DNA from: Shinisaurus crocodilurus
Lineage: Eukaryota; Chordata; Lepidosauria; Squamata; Shinisauridae
Assembly (NCBI GenBank): GCA_021292165.1
Contig: CM037876.1
Span: 105,238,324-105,302,323, forward strand
Length of the DNA stretch: 64,000 nt
Direction of reading: 5' to 3'
Shown here piece after piece: positions 21,561 through 32,935 of the stretch. How positions within the stretch are numbered: position 1 is the stretch's first letter; each line of letters begins with the position of its first letter. The position numbers and the translations under genes are program-made. The notes under the pieces are model-generated. The model ran no database searches, had not been told where the DNA came from, and worked only from the letters and a program-made list of their open reading frames with translations.

Positions 21561-22241
21561 TTTTTGGACCTAGCTGTATTCAGGAATCTAAGCACAGCTA
21601 GAAAAATATCTCTGTGGGCAAAATCAAGAGTCAATAATACTTTAAAGGGCTCTCTAATCACCTTCCTATTCTGCACTTCTATTTGTGTTCAATAATAATG
21701 CTAGTTTCTACTTTTCATGTCGAAACAATACCTCCTGTGCTTTAAATTGTCAATTGTATTACTGTGTTTTCCCCCCTTCTTTTTAGTCTGATAATTTTAC
21801 TGGCACATTCAGATGGCATGTAGTTGGGAAGTGGGGAAAGATTTTTCATCATAGAAATCATCAATGTGTTCATTATAGAAAGGATAGCATTTTGCATTCA
21901 GAAAATCTAAATTCTAATTGAGGAGAATGGGCTTTATAAAGTCTTAATTTATTTGGTTTAACAAATTTGCACAATGTCAACGGGTCTTGGGTGAGTGCCA
22001 GGAAGTAAAGACATTTTTCCAACCTTGTGACCTTGATAAAGTTGAATAGCAGGGGCTTAAATTACTAGTGTTCGTAATAACACTGAGTTGCTTGTTGGGG
22101 AGATGATAATATTCATAATACTAAATGTCTGTTCACGTTTTGTTCATTGATTTAATCTACGTAAGTATTAACAGCTGCTTTAAGTGGTGGAAGGACCTTT
22201 CATATATTGTTGTCACTGACAGCGCTCATCATATATTCTCA
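21561..22241. other. unassigned sequence
   Basis: AT-rich; nothing recognised. Confidence 0.35.
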
Positions 22242-22745
22242 GAGAGCAATCCTACGGCCCATGGGCAGCATCTGGGACACCATAGGATGATGCGGATCTC
22301 TTCTTCTACGCCCGTAGAGAGTGCCACGAACACGGAGGAGGAGATCCAGTTGTGGATCTTTCCTCCCCCGCCCCCTTTCTCCTCCCAGCCATCACGAAAA
22401 GCTTCTCTTACGAGGCCGAGGTCGCAGCTGCAGCCTCTTAAGAGAAATCAGAGAGGAAGAAAAGTGGGTGTGCTGAGGGGAGGGGAGAGGAGAGGCCAGC
22501 AGAGCATACACAGAACCCTGTGGCCTCTCCTGTCCCCTCCCCAGCCACAGAAAGGTATAAGTCAGCTAGATGGTCTCAGAGGCCAGTCTCGCTGCTTTTT
22601 GCAATTTAAATGGAGGAACCGAGGCGAGATCACAGCCGTCCTCCTCTCGCCCTGCCTGTCTTGCTGGGGCTGAGGGTGGGCATACGACAGGTGGAGGGCT
22701 CCAAACTCAGAGCTGTCAAATTGAAACCTATAGGATTGCACTCTC
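22242..22745. mobile_element. MITE with GAGAG(TG)CAATCCTA ends
   Basis: A 504-bp segment starting GAGAGCAATCCTACGG. The right end, reverse-complemented, is GAGAGTGCAATCCTATAGG. The interior is purine-rich and GC-rich, unlike the flanks. It belongs with the elements at 2545 and 42267. No clean TSD was read; the superfamily is unknown. Confidence 0.6.
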
Positions 22746-23242
22746 AAAAGCCTTATACAGTACTGATGTGTCCACACAGGCATTTTAATGGACATACTAG
22801 TCTTCAAAACACAGGTTGCATTCTGCAAGCCAATATATTGTATCAAAATAGCTGTGCATCTTTTTCTTGTCCCTACCAGAAGCAGGACGAGACAAGTTAA
22901 ATCAGCAGTGAGCAAAACCCTCAACATATTTAAGGCACCACTACTTTCTTTATGTGGTGTATGGAATATGTGGTAGAAGGATCTCTTTAAGAGTTGTCTT
23001 TGGCTCTGCCAGGATCTGATGTCGTTTGTATTAAGAAGGGTGTGAACTGAGGCCTGCTGTTCTGTGTTTGTACTTCTGTGTTTTTCCCTTTTGTTCTTAA
23101 TACACATACACACACACACCTCAGTCCAAATAAAGTTTTGCTTGAGGCCATGATGCCTCTTGTATTAAGCATGAATATAACACTTCTCTGCATTAATGCT
23201 GTCAAATTTCCAGTTCTAAGGATTTTCTCCCACTCTGTATAG
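22746..23242. other. unassigned sequence
   Basis: Nothing recognised except a short (AC)n run at 23101-23119. CTGTATAG at 23235-23242 is the left TSD of the next MITE. Confidence 0.35.
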
Positions 23243-23372
23243 CAGGGCTCTCCAACCTTGGGTCCCCAGTTGTTGCTGGACTACAGCTCCCAGAATCCCT
23301 TGCCATTAGCCATGCTGGCTGGGTATGCTGGGAGCTGTAGGCCAGCAACATCTGGGGCCCAAGGTTGCCCTG
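23243..23372. mobile_element. palindromic hAT MITE (CAGGGCTCTCCAACC family)
   Basis: Foldback element with the perfect 8-bp duplication CTGTATAG on both sides (23235-23242 and 23373-23380). A six-base GGAGAG is missing near the right end (GGTTGCCCTG), so the terminal repeat is asymmetric. Confidence 0.85.
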
Positions 23373-24330
23373 CTGTATAGGCTTCTAGATGTAATGGAAC
23401 ATGACTCTAAGCAACAACACATGTGTGCACACATAAGGAAAATGCAAACACTTGGCAAGATTGGAACCAGAGCTGGATGGAGGGTCAGAGTCCATAGTAA
23501 GCCTGGACACAAGAGGGTCAGAGTCCATGGCAAGCCTGGGTTTGGAGCCAAGAAACCCATCCAAAGGTGAGGCTGGAATAAGGATACAGGGAGAAGGACT
23601 GGAAGTGGGCAGGGAAGCTGGCACACTGGATGGGAAACAGGCAGGCTGACAAAGATACCTGGAGTAAGACTGGAGAGTCACATAAGCAAATCCAGAGTCT
23701 GGTAGTTGCCCAGACATAGGCCCAGACCTTACCTAGAAGTATATATTAATTGGCCAGGTCAGGAGGAACGTGTGTGTGTGTGTGTGTGTGTACGCGCACT
23801 TATGTTACTCCAGAACACTATGTACATTCATGGCAATATATAAGCAACAAATAATATATTTATATGCTAATTTATAACATAGAATTGGATTTTTTAAAAT
23901 TTAAAAAATCCAATTCAGACATCCCCCTCCTAGATTCTGTACTATGATGAATCATCTTAAAAGTGACATAATTTTAGAAGTTTCGCTCTCTTAAACATCT
24001 CTTCCTTCCTCGTGAAGTTAGAAATAGAAGCGGGCAAACCCCTTTGAATCAGAATCAGTGAAGAAAATACTTTGCACATTCAAAAAATTCCAGAGTCAGC
24101 CTCTCCAAAACGACAGCCTTACTCTGTGGTGCTCTCTAGTGTTCATGATAAGTGCTTTGAAAAGTGCAGTGGGAGATTTTACTTTCACAGCAGTTAACTG
24201 ATAATTCAAAGACATTGTGTTTGTTTGTGTTTGTTTTTTGTTATGCCTAGCTACTCCCATTTAAGTATAGTGGGACTTATCTGGATATAAAGACAGATGG
24301 TCCCTAACCTAAGCATCTTCCAGTAACTAG
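23373..24330. other. unassigned sequence with small repeats
   Basis: It holds a short tandem duplication (GAGGGTCAGAGTCCAT...AAGCCTGG) at about 23484-23540, a (GT)n run at 23769-23792 and a 35-bp near-perfect palindrome at 23882-23916 (arms GAATTGGATTTTTTAAA). No gene was seen. Confidence 0.5.
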
Positions 24331-24577
24331 AGAGCCAGTGTGACGTAGTGGTTAGAGTGTTGGACTGGGACTCGGGAGATCCGGGTTCTAGCCCCCGCTC
24401 GGCCATGAAGCTCACTGGGTGACTTTAGGCCAGTCACTGACTCTCAGCCTAACCTACCTCACAGGGTTGTTGTGAGGATAAAATGGAGGAGTGGAGGAGG
24501 AGGATTTTGTAAGCTGCCTTGGGTTCCTTGCAGGAAAAAAGGCGGGGTATAAATATAATAAATAAATAAAATAATAA
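24331..24577 (+). repeat. tRNA-derived SINE with TAAATA tail, copy 1
   Basis: The tRNA-like head has a box A region (GTAGTGGTTAGAGTGTTGG) and a box B (GGTTCTAGCCC). A conserved body follows (CTCACTGGGTGACTTTAGGC, CTCACAGGGTTGTTGTGAGG, GTAAGCTGCCTTGGGTTCC) and it ends in GGTATAAATATAATAAATAA. This is a LINE-mobilised SINE transcribed by Pol III, typical of squamates. Sister copies lie at 40031 and 55654. Confidence 0.9.
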
Positions 24578-24675
24578 ACTAAAGGAGAAGATACAATAAC
24601 TGGATACAGATGGATAGAGGAGCATAAGAACAGAATAAGAGATGGTCTTCTCTTGTTATACTGCTGCCTAGCCCA

Positions 24676-24713
<38 letters not shown>

Positions 24714-24983
24714 GTTTATTTATTTATTGTCTTATCATTGCAAGTCTAAGGTACCAAGGCTCTGAGTACCTTTGCAATGAATATAGACAGGTGCAGCAGA
24801 GCAGCTAAGAGATGGGGAGTTGGTATAGAATACTGGCTAAGAAAGAGAAGTATACATTAGCCACTGTGCTATACCAGCTCCCTGGCTCTCTGTTGGACTC
24901 CAACATGCAGGCCAGAGAGACAGAAGATGTTGTTGTTGTTATTATTACTACTACTACTACTACTACTACCACCAACAACAACA
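24578..24983. other. unassigned sequence with microsatellites
   Basis: It holds (GT)n at 24677-24711 and a compound (GTT)n(ATT)n(ACT)n tract at about 24930-24967. Nothing else was recognised. Confidence 0.5.
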
Positions 24984-25775
24984 TCAGAAGAGCCATGTTG
25001 GATCAGACCAAGAGTTCATCTAGTCCAGCATTCTGTTCACACAGAATGCTGACAGGAAACCCACAAGCAGGACATGAACGCAACAGCACCCTCCCGCCCA
25101 TGTTCCCCAGAAACGGGTGTACATAGGCATAGCATACTGTCTCTGATACTGGAGATAACATAGAGTGATCAGGACTAGTAGCTATCATTAGCCTTATCCT
25201 CCATGAATTTGTCCAATCCCCTTTTAAAGCCATCCAAATTGGTGGCCATCACTAAATCTTGTGGAAGTGAATTCTATAGTTTAACTATGTGCTGTGTGAA
25301 GAAGTACTTCCCATTATCTGTACTGAATCTGAATCCTGAAATGTCCTGAAATCCTGAATCCTGAAATGTCTCCCTCTCCACTTTCTCCTCACCATGCATA
25401 ATTTTGTACATCTCTATGACATGTCTCTCCTTACTTGCCTTTTTTCTAAACTAAACAATCCCACCTGTTGTAAACTTTCTTCATAGGGAAGTTGTTCCAG
25501 CCCCTTGATCATTTTAGTTGCCCTTTTCTGCACTTTTTCCAACTCTATAATATCCTTTTTTAGGTGCGGTGACCAGAACTGTACACAGTATTCTATGTGC
25601 ATTTGCACCATAGATTTGTATAAGGGCAGTATGATACTGGCAGTTTTATTTTCAATTCCTTTCCTAATTATGCCTAACATGGAGTTTGCCTTTTTCACAG
25701 CAGCCGGACACTGGGTTGACATTTTCATTGAGCTGTCCACCACAACCCCAAACATGTTTATTGACACTCTCAAAC
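24984..25775 (-). pseudogene. CR1-type LINE ORF2 C-terminus and 3'-UTR
   Basis: A minus-strand open frame (25414-25773, 119 codons) encodes the end of a LINE reverse transcriptase: AVKKANSMLGIIRKGI, IEYCVQFWSPHLKKDI, LEKVQKRATKMIKGLEQLPY and LQQVGLFSLEKRQVR. Downstream coding (24984-25413) is decayed into 3'-UTR with the conserved GGATCAGACCAAGAG motif in reverse. It is 5'-truncated at about 25775, as usual for target-primed integration. Confidence 0.85.
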
Positions 25776-27381
25776 TATATGGGATAGTTTTAGGAGAGAG
25801 GAAAGGAGAAACCTAAGCCCTTTATGATTTAGCACTATAGGGAAAGGAGAGTGGGAAAGGAACGGGGGGTCCCTTTTTTCCTCTCCCCTTCCTCCCCTCC
25901 CCCCAGTGAGCTCCAAAGAGCATGACAAGTATTCTGTTCCAGAGTAGCTGGAACCCTTAGGAGCTGGAGATTCTCTGCAACTTCTGTTACATGACTTCAC
26001 CTGTTAGTAAGTAATATTTCTTTACGCAGCACCATTAATGCACAGAAAAGGTACCCCCATCCAAGGCTAAGCCAGCACTGACTTTCTAATTGTTACATAG
26101 GTGCTCCAGACTTGCTGGCTCTGTGTGGCACGTGTCGTATGCGCTATAAACTAAATTGGCATTACCCTGATATTCAGAATGCCTTTCTTTTGGATGTCTG
26201 TAGACAGCATGAAATAGTCTGATGACAGCAAGGCCAGAACAGTTTGAGGCTATTTCTCTGGGCATTCCCCCTTTTAAAAAGATGTGGCAACTGCATTTGG
26301 GGGGCCTCCAAGCTGCAGGGCCCAGACCTACATCTAGTGGTCCAGCTCCAGCAGTGCCCCTGACTTTTAATGAGTGTTTGAGCTAATTTCCCTAATTAAG
26401 TTGTAGTTATTCCCCATTTTAGAAAGAGCATAGTGCATAAGTCCACTGTGTGCAGACCACACTTCTGATAAAAGACTCTTTAGACCTGCATCGGTCATTA
26501 CACGTGTATACATGGCAGTTATGTGTACATGTGAATGAGGACACAAAGCAACAGACATCTCTTCTGTATTGGGCCCTGCATTTTCTAAAAGAAGGAGAGG
26601 AGGGAAACAACCAGTGCAGAAAATGAAGGGATAGCCTCAAAGGTGCCCAGAAATCAGTTTACAAGGGTTCAGTGCATTTTAAGTCAATAGATTCTTCCTC
26701 AGAGGCAACTGAAACAGTTTCTTTAGAGGAACCGGCTTACACACTCTGAAAGTGTATCGAATAGTTTTTGAAAGACTCTTTAAGCAGTTCTGAAGAAATG
26801 GCCAGGTGCTCCTGAAGAAGGTCTAGTCTTGACTCAGAATAAGCTAGGCTCTAATAAACCAATTCCTATGCATCTTTGAGGTCTCCTTTTCTCTTATTTG
26901 CTGCAGTTTCTAAACCTAATTTGTCAGGAAGACCTGATGAGCTCACTAACAGTCACACTTTACAGAACTTGAAATCTATGAAACTTTCGTATAAATGCAG
27001 AGGCTTTATTGGGTTGGTGGCTTGAGAGTAGCTCAGTCAGTTTAAAAACAACAAAGGGTCTTGTATACTTTGTTTTTGCTTCAATAGACTAACTTTGCTA
27101 CCCCTCTGAAACCTGCCAATTTAATTGCTCCCTGAAGTCACAGTTCTCAGAAAGTGGAGTAGACCAGGGGGTAGGGTATGATATCACGATATTGTTTTAC
27201 TAGCACACTCTCTTTATGAGATATCACTATTAAATGCATGCAGATTTTAAGTTCCTTACTGCACCCTAAATCATATCAACCCATTCCCCCTACACTGGAA
27301 GACTAGGGAATCAGAGATGAAATGAAGATGAAGAAAGGGAAGGCCCAGCCTTCTTGCTGACACCTTGGTTACCTTTTCATA
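25776..27381. other. unassigned sequence
   Basis: About 1.6 kb with no recognised repeat, RNA gene or coding exon. Confidence 0.35.
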
Positions 27382-27465
27382 TTAGTTCCATTTCATTTCA
27401 TTTATTACATTGCTATACCACCAAATAGCCTAAGTTCTCTGGGCAGTTTACAAAGCTTTCCACAC
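27382..27465 (-). repeat. L2/CR1-type LINE tail fragment
   Basis: TTTCATTTATTACATTGCTA and CTCTGGGCAGTTTACAAAG are the reverse of a LINE 3' end (cf. 52330-52400). Confidence 0.5.
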
Positions 27466-28866
27466 AGATTGCCCACCTGCAAAGGGGTGGGATCTTGCTA
27501 CTTTTAAAATGGCAAACATCAGGGAAGAATTTCCTTACTTTTTAACCATCCAAAGAAAGAGGTGTGGGATTATTATTATTTTTCTGTACAAACCCAGGCA
27601 AATGTTTTGATTAAAATACTGGATGGCATATCCATTGCCTTGAAGTCTGTGATGGAAAAATATCAATGAACAATGTTGCACTGGTGTCCTTAAGATATAT
27701 ATACTGCAGCAAGAGTACTGGCAGAGAAAAAGGGCAATTTAGAACGATAGCTACATCAGCCACAGTAGATCGAGCTGATTAAAAATTTAACAGTGCTGAT
27801 GAATGTCCTAGTTCCTATTTAGAAAAAAAATATATCAGGACTTAATTTTCCACTGACTAAATAATCACTTTATAAACCGTGTATAATTCATGTAATGCTA
27901 ACTTTACAGTCTTGTTAAATAATGACTGCTACTAAATAGTTAGTAAGTGTCCAGTGAACTGGGACTTGTAAATTACCATTAGCAAAAAAATGGTTTATGT
28001 ATGGCAAACAAGAGTAAAACTTTGCTTTCACTCAACAATTAAACTGATTATCCATCAGATCAAAAGCATTTTCCAATTGTATTTGAGACTCCAGTCCAAA
28101 CTATTGAATAGTCATCAAGGTGGATCCTTTTTTCTCTCTTTTGGATGATGATGAGGAAGAGGAGGAGGATAGCTCCTAACTAGGATGATGGTGATGAGCA
28201 ATGCCTCCAGGGGTACAAGTTCAAATCCGTCTCCAGCAAGTAGGGCTGCCAATTCCTGAAAAGACAAAATTCTGGGACTTTGCAGGGCCATGAGGGAAAT
28301 GCCCAGAAGGGGTCAAGGGGTGGTTTCCAGAAGGGTCAGGGGCCAGAGCCTGGTGGGTCAAGGGGTAGAGACAAGCAGTAGATAGATATTTTCAGTGTGT
28401 GCAGAGGAACTAGTGAGGCTGCTGGACTGTGTTTCAAATTCTGATGAACAGTGGTAAATTGTTACAGCAGAGATATAATCCATTGCACTACAGATGATAC
28501 AGTGAAAAAGTGTGGCAACTATCATAAATTTCTCTCACAGTCTTAGGGTAAGAGACCAGAATCAAGGGGGTATGCTATTTTATGTTCGGTTTGATGAGAT
28601 TTTTGTTGTTTACTCTACTCCTATACCCAACAGACTCAACCCTAAGATACCAGACATGACCATGTTCTTCCCCTAACCAGCCAAGAACCATACTTTGCCC
28701 CTACCACATACCTTTAGGCTTTGTCTTCTGGTCTGTCATAACAATCACACTTTAAGCCTTCCTGTAACATTTTATTTTAAATTTTTACTCCTCCTGACTG
28801 TGGCAAGGAAAAATGTCCATCCATTTATAATTCTATGGAAACCTTTGACTAGTCTGATGTAGCAAT
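27466..28866. other. unassigned sequence
   Basis: Nothing recognised; AT-rich. Confidence 0.35.
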
Positions 28867-28994
28867 TTGCATGGAATAGCTGTATATATATATATATATA
28901 TATATATATGTAAATATATATATATTTACAGCTATTCCATGCAAATTATATATATTTACAGCTATTCCAGGCATATATACATATGGAATAGCTG

Positions 28995-29033
<39 letters not shown>

Positions 29034-29229
29034 CTATTCCATATATATATATATATGCCTGGAACAATGTCTACTTAATATCAGTTGTTTTGTGCAACGT
29101 CTGTGGCTCCAGGGGCATAACCACTCATTAATATATATATATATTAATGAGTGGTTATGCCCCTGGAGCTACAGACGTTGCACAAATATAGAACAACTGA
29201 TATTAAGAAGTAGACATTGTTCCAGGCAT
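28867..29229. repeat. palindromic AT-rich repeat
   Basis: Two adjacent palindromes. The first (28867-28944) has TTGCATGGAATAGCTGTA arms around (AT)n. The second (29057-29229) has arms of about 80 bp, starting TGCCTGGAACAATGTCTACTT, around a (TA)n centre at about 29129-29145. Its left arm lacks two short pieces present in the right. Further GGAATAGCTGTA units and (AT)n tracts fill 28945-29056. The whole can form a large hairpin or cruciform. No coding capacity. Confidence 0.85.
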
Positions 29230-30425
29230 TCCCATCTTAGTGCGTGATTCCTCCAAAATCACGTACTGGTCATTATTTTCAGAGTGGGAAGTAAACTTGG
29301 AAAAATGGCAGTGCAGTTGAGCATAAACAGTATAGCAATTATAGTTTAAATAACCCCATTAATGTGCCATGTTATGAACAGAGTCATGAATAGTATAATG
29401 GCTGAGCAAATGGGTGTACTGCAGAATAAATAATCCTTCTTTGCGTACAAACATCCTCATAAGTTACAAGAATAAAGTGATAACTCATGAAGAAGCACTG
29501 TTCAGTTGGCTATAGTAAACTTTCCTTCCTAGGCAGTAAAGAAAGCTTCAATAATTTTTTTTTTTATGTTCAAAGTTAATTCTTCATTATCAACTAACAA
29601 CAATGTAATCAAAATGTCACTAGAGGTCCTGAGGTGATTTAAACCATTCCTCTAAAAGACATTTCTCATCACAAAGGTGATTTCAGACAAGTTTAATGCA
29701 TTTTATTTATTTATTTATTTTGGTGGGAGGATGTTTTATTGCCACCAAAGAAATGTCTCCTGAAAGTTTCCACATCTATGAGGGTTTTCTAGATCGTTAT
29801 TCCAAATAAGCACTACTTATATTCCAAAGTAATTGATATGTCATTGTATCCCATTAAACATTATGCTAAAACCTCCAAAATTAGAAATGAAAGAGCTCCA
29901 TAGTTCTAAAATATTCTGACATGTTTGTAACCCTCTTTGTTTTGTTTGTAACTCCTTAGTTTCTCAATCCCTTTGAGCATATCTGTACCACAGAGTTAGG
30001 GTACAATCCCATCCTTACAATATGCCACTTAAGGGGCTATATAGGATATGTCTGAAGCCACACCACAGATGGAAGTAAGGATACCTCTCCAACACTGGAG
30101 ATATGCCAACACACTGCGCAGATATTATTTTTAAACATTTCATGGATCTGATTAAGTGGATTCTAGCCAACAAAGGCATATGCCATAATAGATTAGCTAA
30201 GGTTCCACAAAACTCTTTATTGTTTTTACCAAATAAGAAAAAGGGTGGTTTTTTAAATCATCTGGAAACATCCACACAGTCATGGGATTTTAGAGTCTAT
30301 TTGATCATAAATGCCTTTTAATGGTCCTCTTGAAACTGTTGGAATGAAGAAATGTTCAGCCAGCCAAGAAGATGGCCTTCAGCAAAAGCTAAAGTAAACT
30401 TTAGGTAAAGAAGTTACCTTACCGG
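29230..30425. other. unassigned sequence
   Basis: AT-rich; no repeat or exon recognised. Confidence 0.35.
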
Positions 30426-30507
30426 TGCCCTCCAGATGTTTGAACTACAACTCCCAGCATTCCTGACCATTAGGTTATGTTGGCTAGGGCTGATGGGAGT
30501 TACAACA
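30426..30507. mobile_element. truncated hAT MITE
   Basis: GCCCTCCAGATGTTTGAACT and GGGCTGATGGGAGTT match the foldback family at 42087/61629. The right end is lost at the junction with the next repeat. Confidence 0.6.
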
Positions 30508-30595
30508 CAATCCTTTTCGAGTCTACTCAGAAGCAAGTCCCACTGATTTCAAGGAGGTTTATTCCCAAGTAAGTGTGTACTGGATTGCAGCCTTA
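30508..30595. repeat. short dispersed repeat (AGTCTACTCAGAAGCAAGTC type)
   Basis: Resembles a common reptile unit: ACTCAGAAG(T/C)AAGTCCCA, then TTCCCAAGTAAGTGTG, then GGATTGCAGCC. Related copies lie at 31147/33364, 47995 and about 60655. Confidence 0.55.
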
Positions 30596-31146
30596 GTGGG
30601 ATGACTTACAATAAGCAGTGGAAGCAACCAAGGAGATTGCACTGATGGAGAAATGAAAGCATCAAATACACACTGTACAACAAAGTCCAAAAAAGGACTC
30701 TTTTTTATATATTTGGATGCCCTTCCCCTCTTCCTCTTGAATGGGACAAACCACAACAGTACAACACATTTACGTATCGAAAGAGGTGCACCTATTTTAA
30801 AGAGCAAATGACTGTAACTACAATGGACATAAATTCCACAGTGGAAAATAAAGGCATTTAAGTTAATTCTACTACCGTGTCTATTTGCTGGAAATAATCT
30901 GATGAATGGATGGCAAAGCTTTAGCAATCTGAACATTTGTACACCTGCCTAGAGCTGCTGCTGACTGGAGCGCGATCTTTGCCATCATACTTGTATTGAA
31001 TGGTTAAGTCTTGTATTTGTGGGGAGATTCCACTTGAGCTTAATCTCCCCCCCCCCGTCTCCCTCTTTATGATGGGTATGTCTAAGTATTGTAAAACATT
31101 AAAATAGTTAATTTTAAAGTTAAGCCAAAGTTAAGCACTTCAATAG
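30596..31146. other. unassigned sequence
   Basis: Nothing recognised; the minus-strand ORF at 30559-30936 shows no domain. Confidence 0.3.
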
Positions 31147-31194
31147 TACAATCCTATAACATTTACTCAGATGTAACTCCCACTGTGTTCAGTG
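31147..31194. repeat. short dispersed repeat, left half (interrupted)
   Basis: CAATCCTATAACATTTACTCAG...CCCACTGTGTTCAGTG is the left half of the repeat described at 30508. It resumes at 33364 with GGGTTTAATCCCAGGTAAG after the nested hAT block. Confidence 0.6.
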
Positions 31195-31479
31195 CAGGGC
31201 TGGCCTTCTATGCAGCAGAGTGAAGCCCTGCTTCAGACGGTGGAGCAGGAGATGTGGCGAGCTGCGTTGCTCCTCCCTCCACCGCTGCCAGGAGGGCCCG
31301 CTGCCACCTCTATTGGGTGCTTCAGAGAGCCCCACCAGCTGCTCACCCACATTTGCCACAGTGGGAGAGCAGGACCAGCGGGGCTCTCCAGAACAGCTTT
31401 CCACTCAGCGATGCAAGCAGGTGCATTGGAGAGCCCTCTTAGTGCCACTCTCCCGCCATGGCAAATGCCACAGTGAGAG

Positions 31480-32104
31480 CAGGGCCGGCGCTACCGCTAG
31501 GCAAACTAGGCGGTTGTCTAGGGCGCGTGGCTGGAGAGGGTGCAGAAACACTGCGCCGCCCCACCGCAGCCGCCGGACACCCCCCCGCCCCCGCTGGATG
31601 CCCCCGCCGGACCCCCCGCCACCCCCCACAGCCGCCGGACCCCCCGCCACCCCCCCGGAGCCCCCCTGCAGCCACCGGACCCCCCCGCCACCTACCTTCC
31701 CCACGCCGCTGCCGGAGCCCTGCCCGCGCTCTGTTTTGGCGGGAGGAACCAGGGCAACAAGGCTTAAACAGCCCTGTTGCCCTGGTTTCCCCCGCCAAAA
31801 ACAGAGCGCGGGGGTCCCGTCGCGTCACTTCCTCCGTGCTGGAAGGACGTGACGAGACCAGCGGACAGGGAGGCAGGCTTGGAGGAGGAGGCGGCCAGGG
31901 TGGGGGGAAGGTAGGTGGCGGGGGGTCCAGTGGCTGCGGGGGGGTTGGCGGCTACGGGGGGGTCCGGCGAGGGGGGTCCGGCAGCTGCGGGGGTGGTGGT
32001 TTGCAAAGCAGGGCTGCTTTGCTCCGGAGCCCCCCCACGGCACGAGAGGGGGGGCGCTAAATATAATTTTGCCTAGGGTGCCAAACTGCCCTGCACCGGT
32101 CCTG
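31480..32104 (+). mobile_element. hAT element, CAGGGCCGGCGCTACCG family, copy A
   Basis: A 625-bp element with ends CAGGGCCGGCGCTACCGCTA and CTGCACCGGTCCTG. The TSD is AGTGAGAG/AGTGAAAG (7 of 8). About 75 bp at each end match the copy at 38548-39643 in reverse, but the interiors differ. Here the interior is a C/G low-complexity tract with proline- and glycine-rich translations that I do not regard as real proteins. It contains a 90-bp palindrome (31723-31812). Confidence 0.8.
31723..31812. repeat. 90-bp GC palindrome, copy 1
   Basis: CCCGCGCTCTGTTTTGGCGG...and its complement form a near-perfect hairpin with a TTAAAC-like centre. A close relative is at 32844-32935 in a different hAT family. 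Confidence 0.8.
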
Positions 32105-32469
32105 AGTGAAAGAGTGACTGGTGGGGCTCTCTGGAGCAGCTGCCCACCCTCTGTTTCACTCTGAACAGAGCAGGAGGGGGTGTCCCAGGAGACACCCACT
32201 CCCACAATGCCTGGCTCTTAGGAGGGACCCTCTTAGACCCAGGCATTTGGGCCTGGCCACGTCTCTGAAGAGTTACACTGGCCACTTTTTACAGCTGACA
32301 TGGTTCTTTAGTGAGCAGTAGCAGCGGCAGCAGCAATGGGAAGGTAAGGGCAGGAATGTTGAAGAGTCCTTGGGCCCGAGTCACGAGTCGAGTCACGAGT
32401 CTTTGGACCTGAGTCTCGAGTCCGAGGCCCAAAATGGTGACTCGAGTCCTGAGTCCCTCCCAAAGCAGT

Positions 32470-32557
32470 GGCCCATGGAGGGAGCAGGAGGGTCTCCGCA
32501 AGAGGAAGAAGAGCTGCCCTTCTTCTCGCGGAGACCCTCCCGCTCCCTCCATGGGCC
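32470..32557. repeat. inverted repeat inside hAT copy 2
   Basis: About 30-bp arms (GGCCCATGGAGGGAGC...GGTCTCCGC and complement) separated by a purine-rich loop. Confidence 0.8.
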
Positions 32558-32843
32558 GCCGCCGCCACAGCTCCTGCTGCCGCCGCTGCTGCCGCTCTTC
32601 TAAGCGGCGCGGAGCATTCTCCGCGCCACTTGAGCCGCCGCCGCCTCGCCACCCACCCGCCGCCGCCGCTCACTCACCTCCGCCTCACACCGACGCCGCC
32701 CTCACCTCCGCCGCCACCCATACCTCCGCCGCCGCCACCATCGCACGCCGCCGCATGCCGCCTCACCTCACCTCTGCCGCTGTCGCACACCGCCTCACAC
32801 CGTTGCATGCCGCCTCGCTGCTGCACGCATGCCGCCTCATGCC

Positions 32844-32935
32844 GCCGTCGCTCTGTTTTTGACGGGGGGAACCACGGCAACAGGGCTGTTTAAGCCATGT
32901 TGCCCTGGTTCCCCCCGCCAAAAACAGAGCGACGG
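32844..32935. repeat. 90-bp GC palindrome, copy 2
   Basis: CCGTCGCTCTGTTTTTG... to CAGAGCGACGG. Same core as 31723-31812 (GGGGGAACCA(G/C)GGCAACAG and complement), with different outer bases (CGTCG versus CGCG). Confidence 0.8.

Noticed and set aside
24331..24577. tRNA gene suggested by A- and B-box-like sequences
   Set aside because: The sequence continues into a conserved SINE body with a TAAATA tail and has two further dispersed copies. No cloverleaf with an acceptor stem was found.
24805..25126. Poly-Val and poly-Thr ORFs
   Set aside because: Translations of the compound GTT/ATT/ACT microsatellite.
28849..29247. ORFs of Ile-Tyr repeats
   Set aside because: Direct translation of (AT)n microsatellite and palindrome arms.
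31220..32060. Long proline-, glycine- and arginine-rich ORFs in several frames on both strands
   Set aside because: They arise from C/G low-complexity sequence inside a TSD-bounded hAT element. Overlapping frames on both strands are open equally, and no domain is visible.
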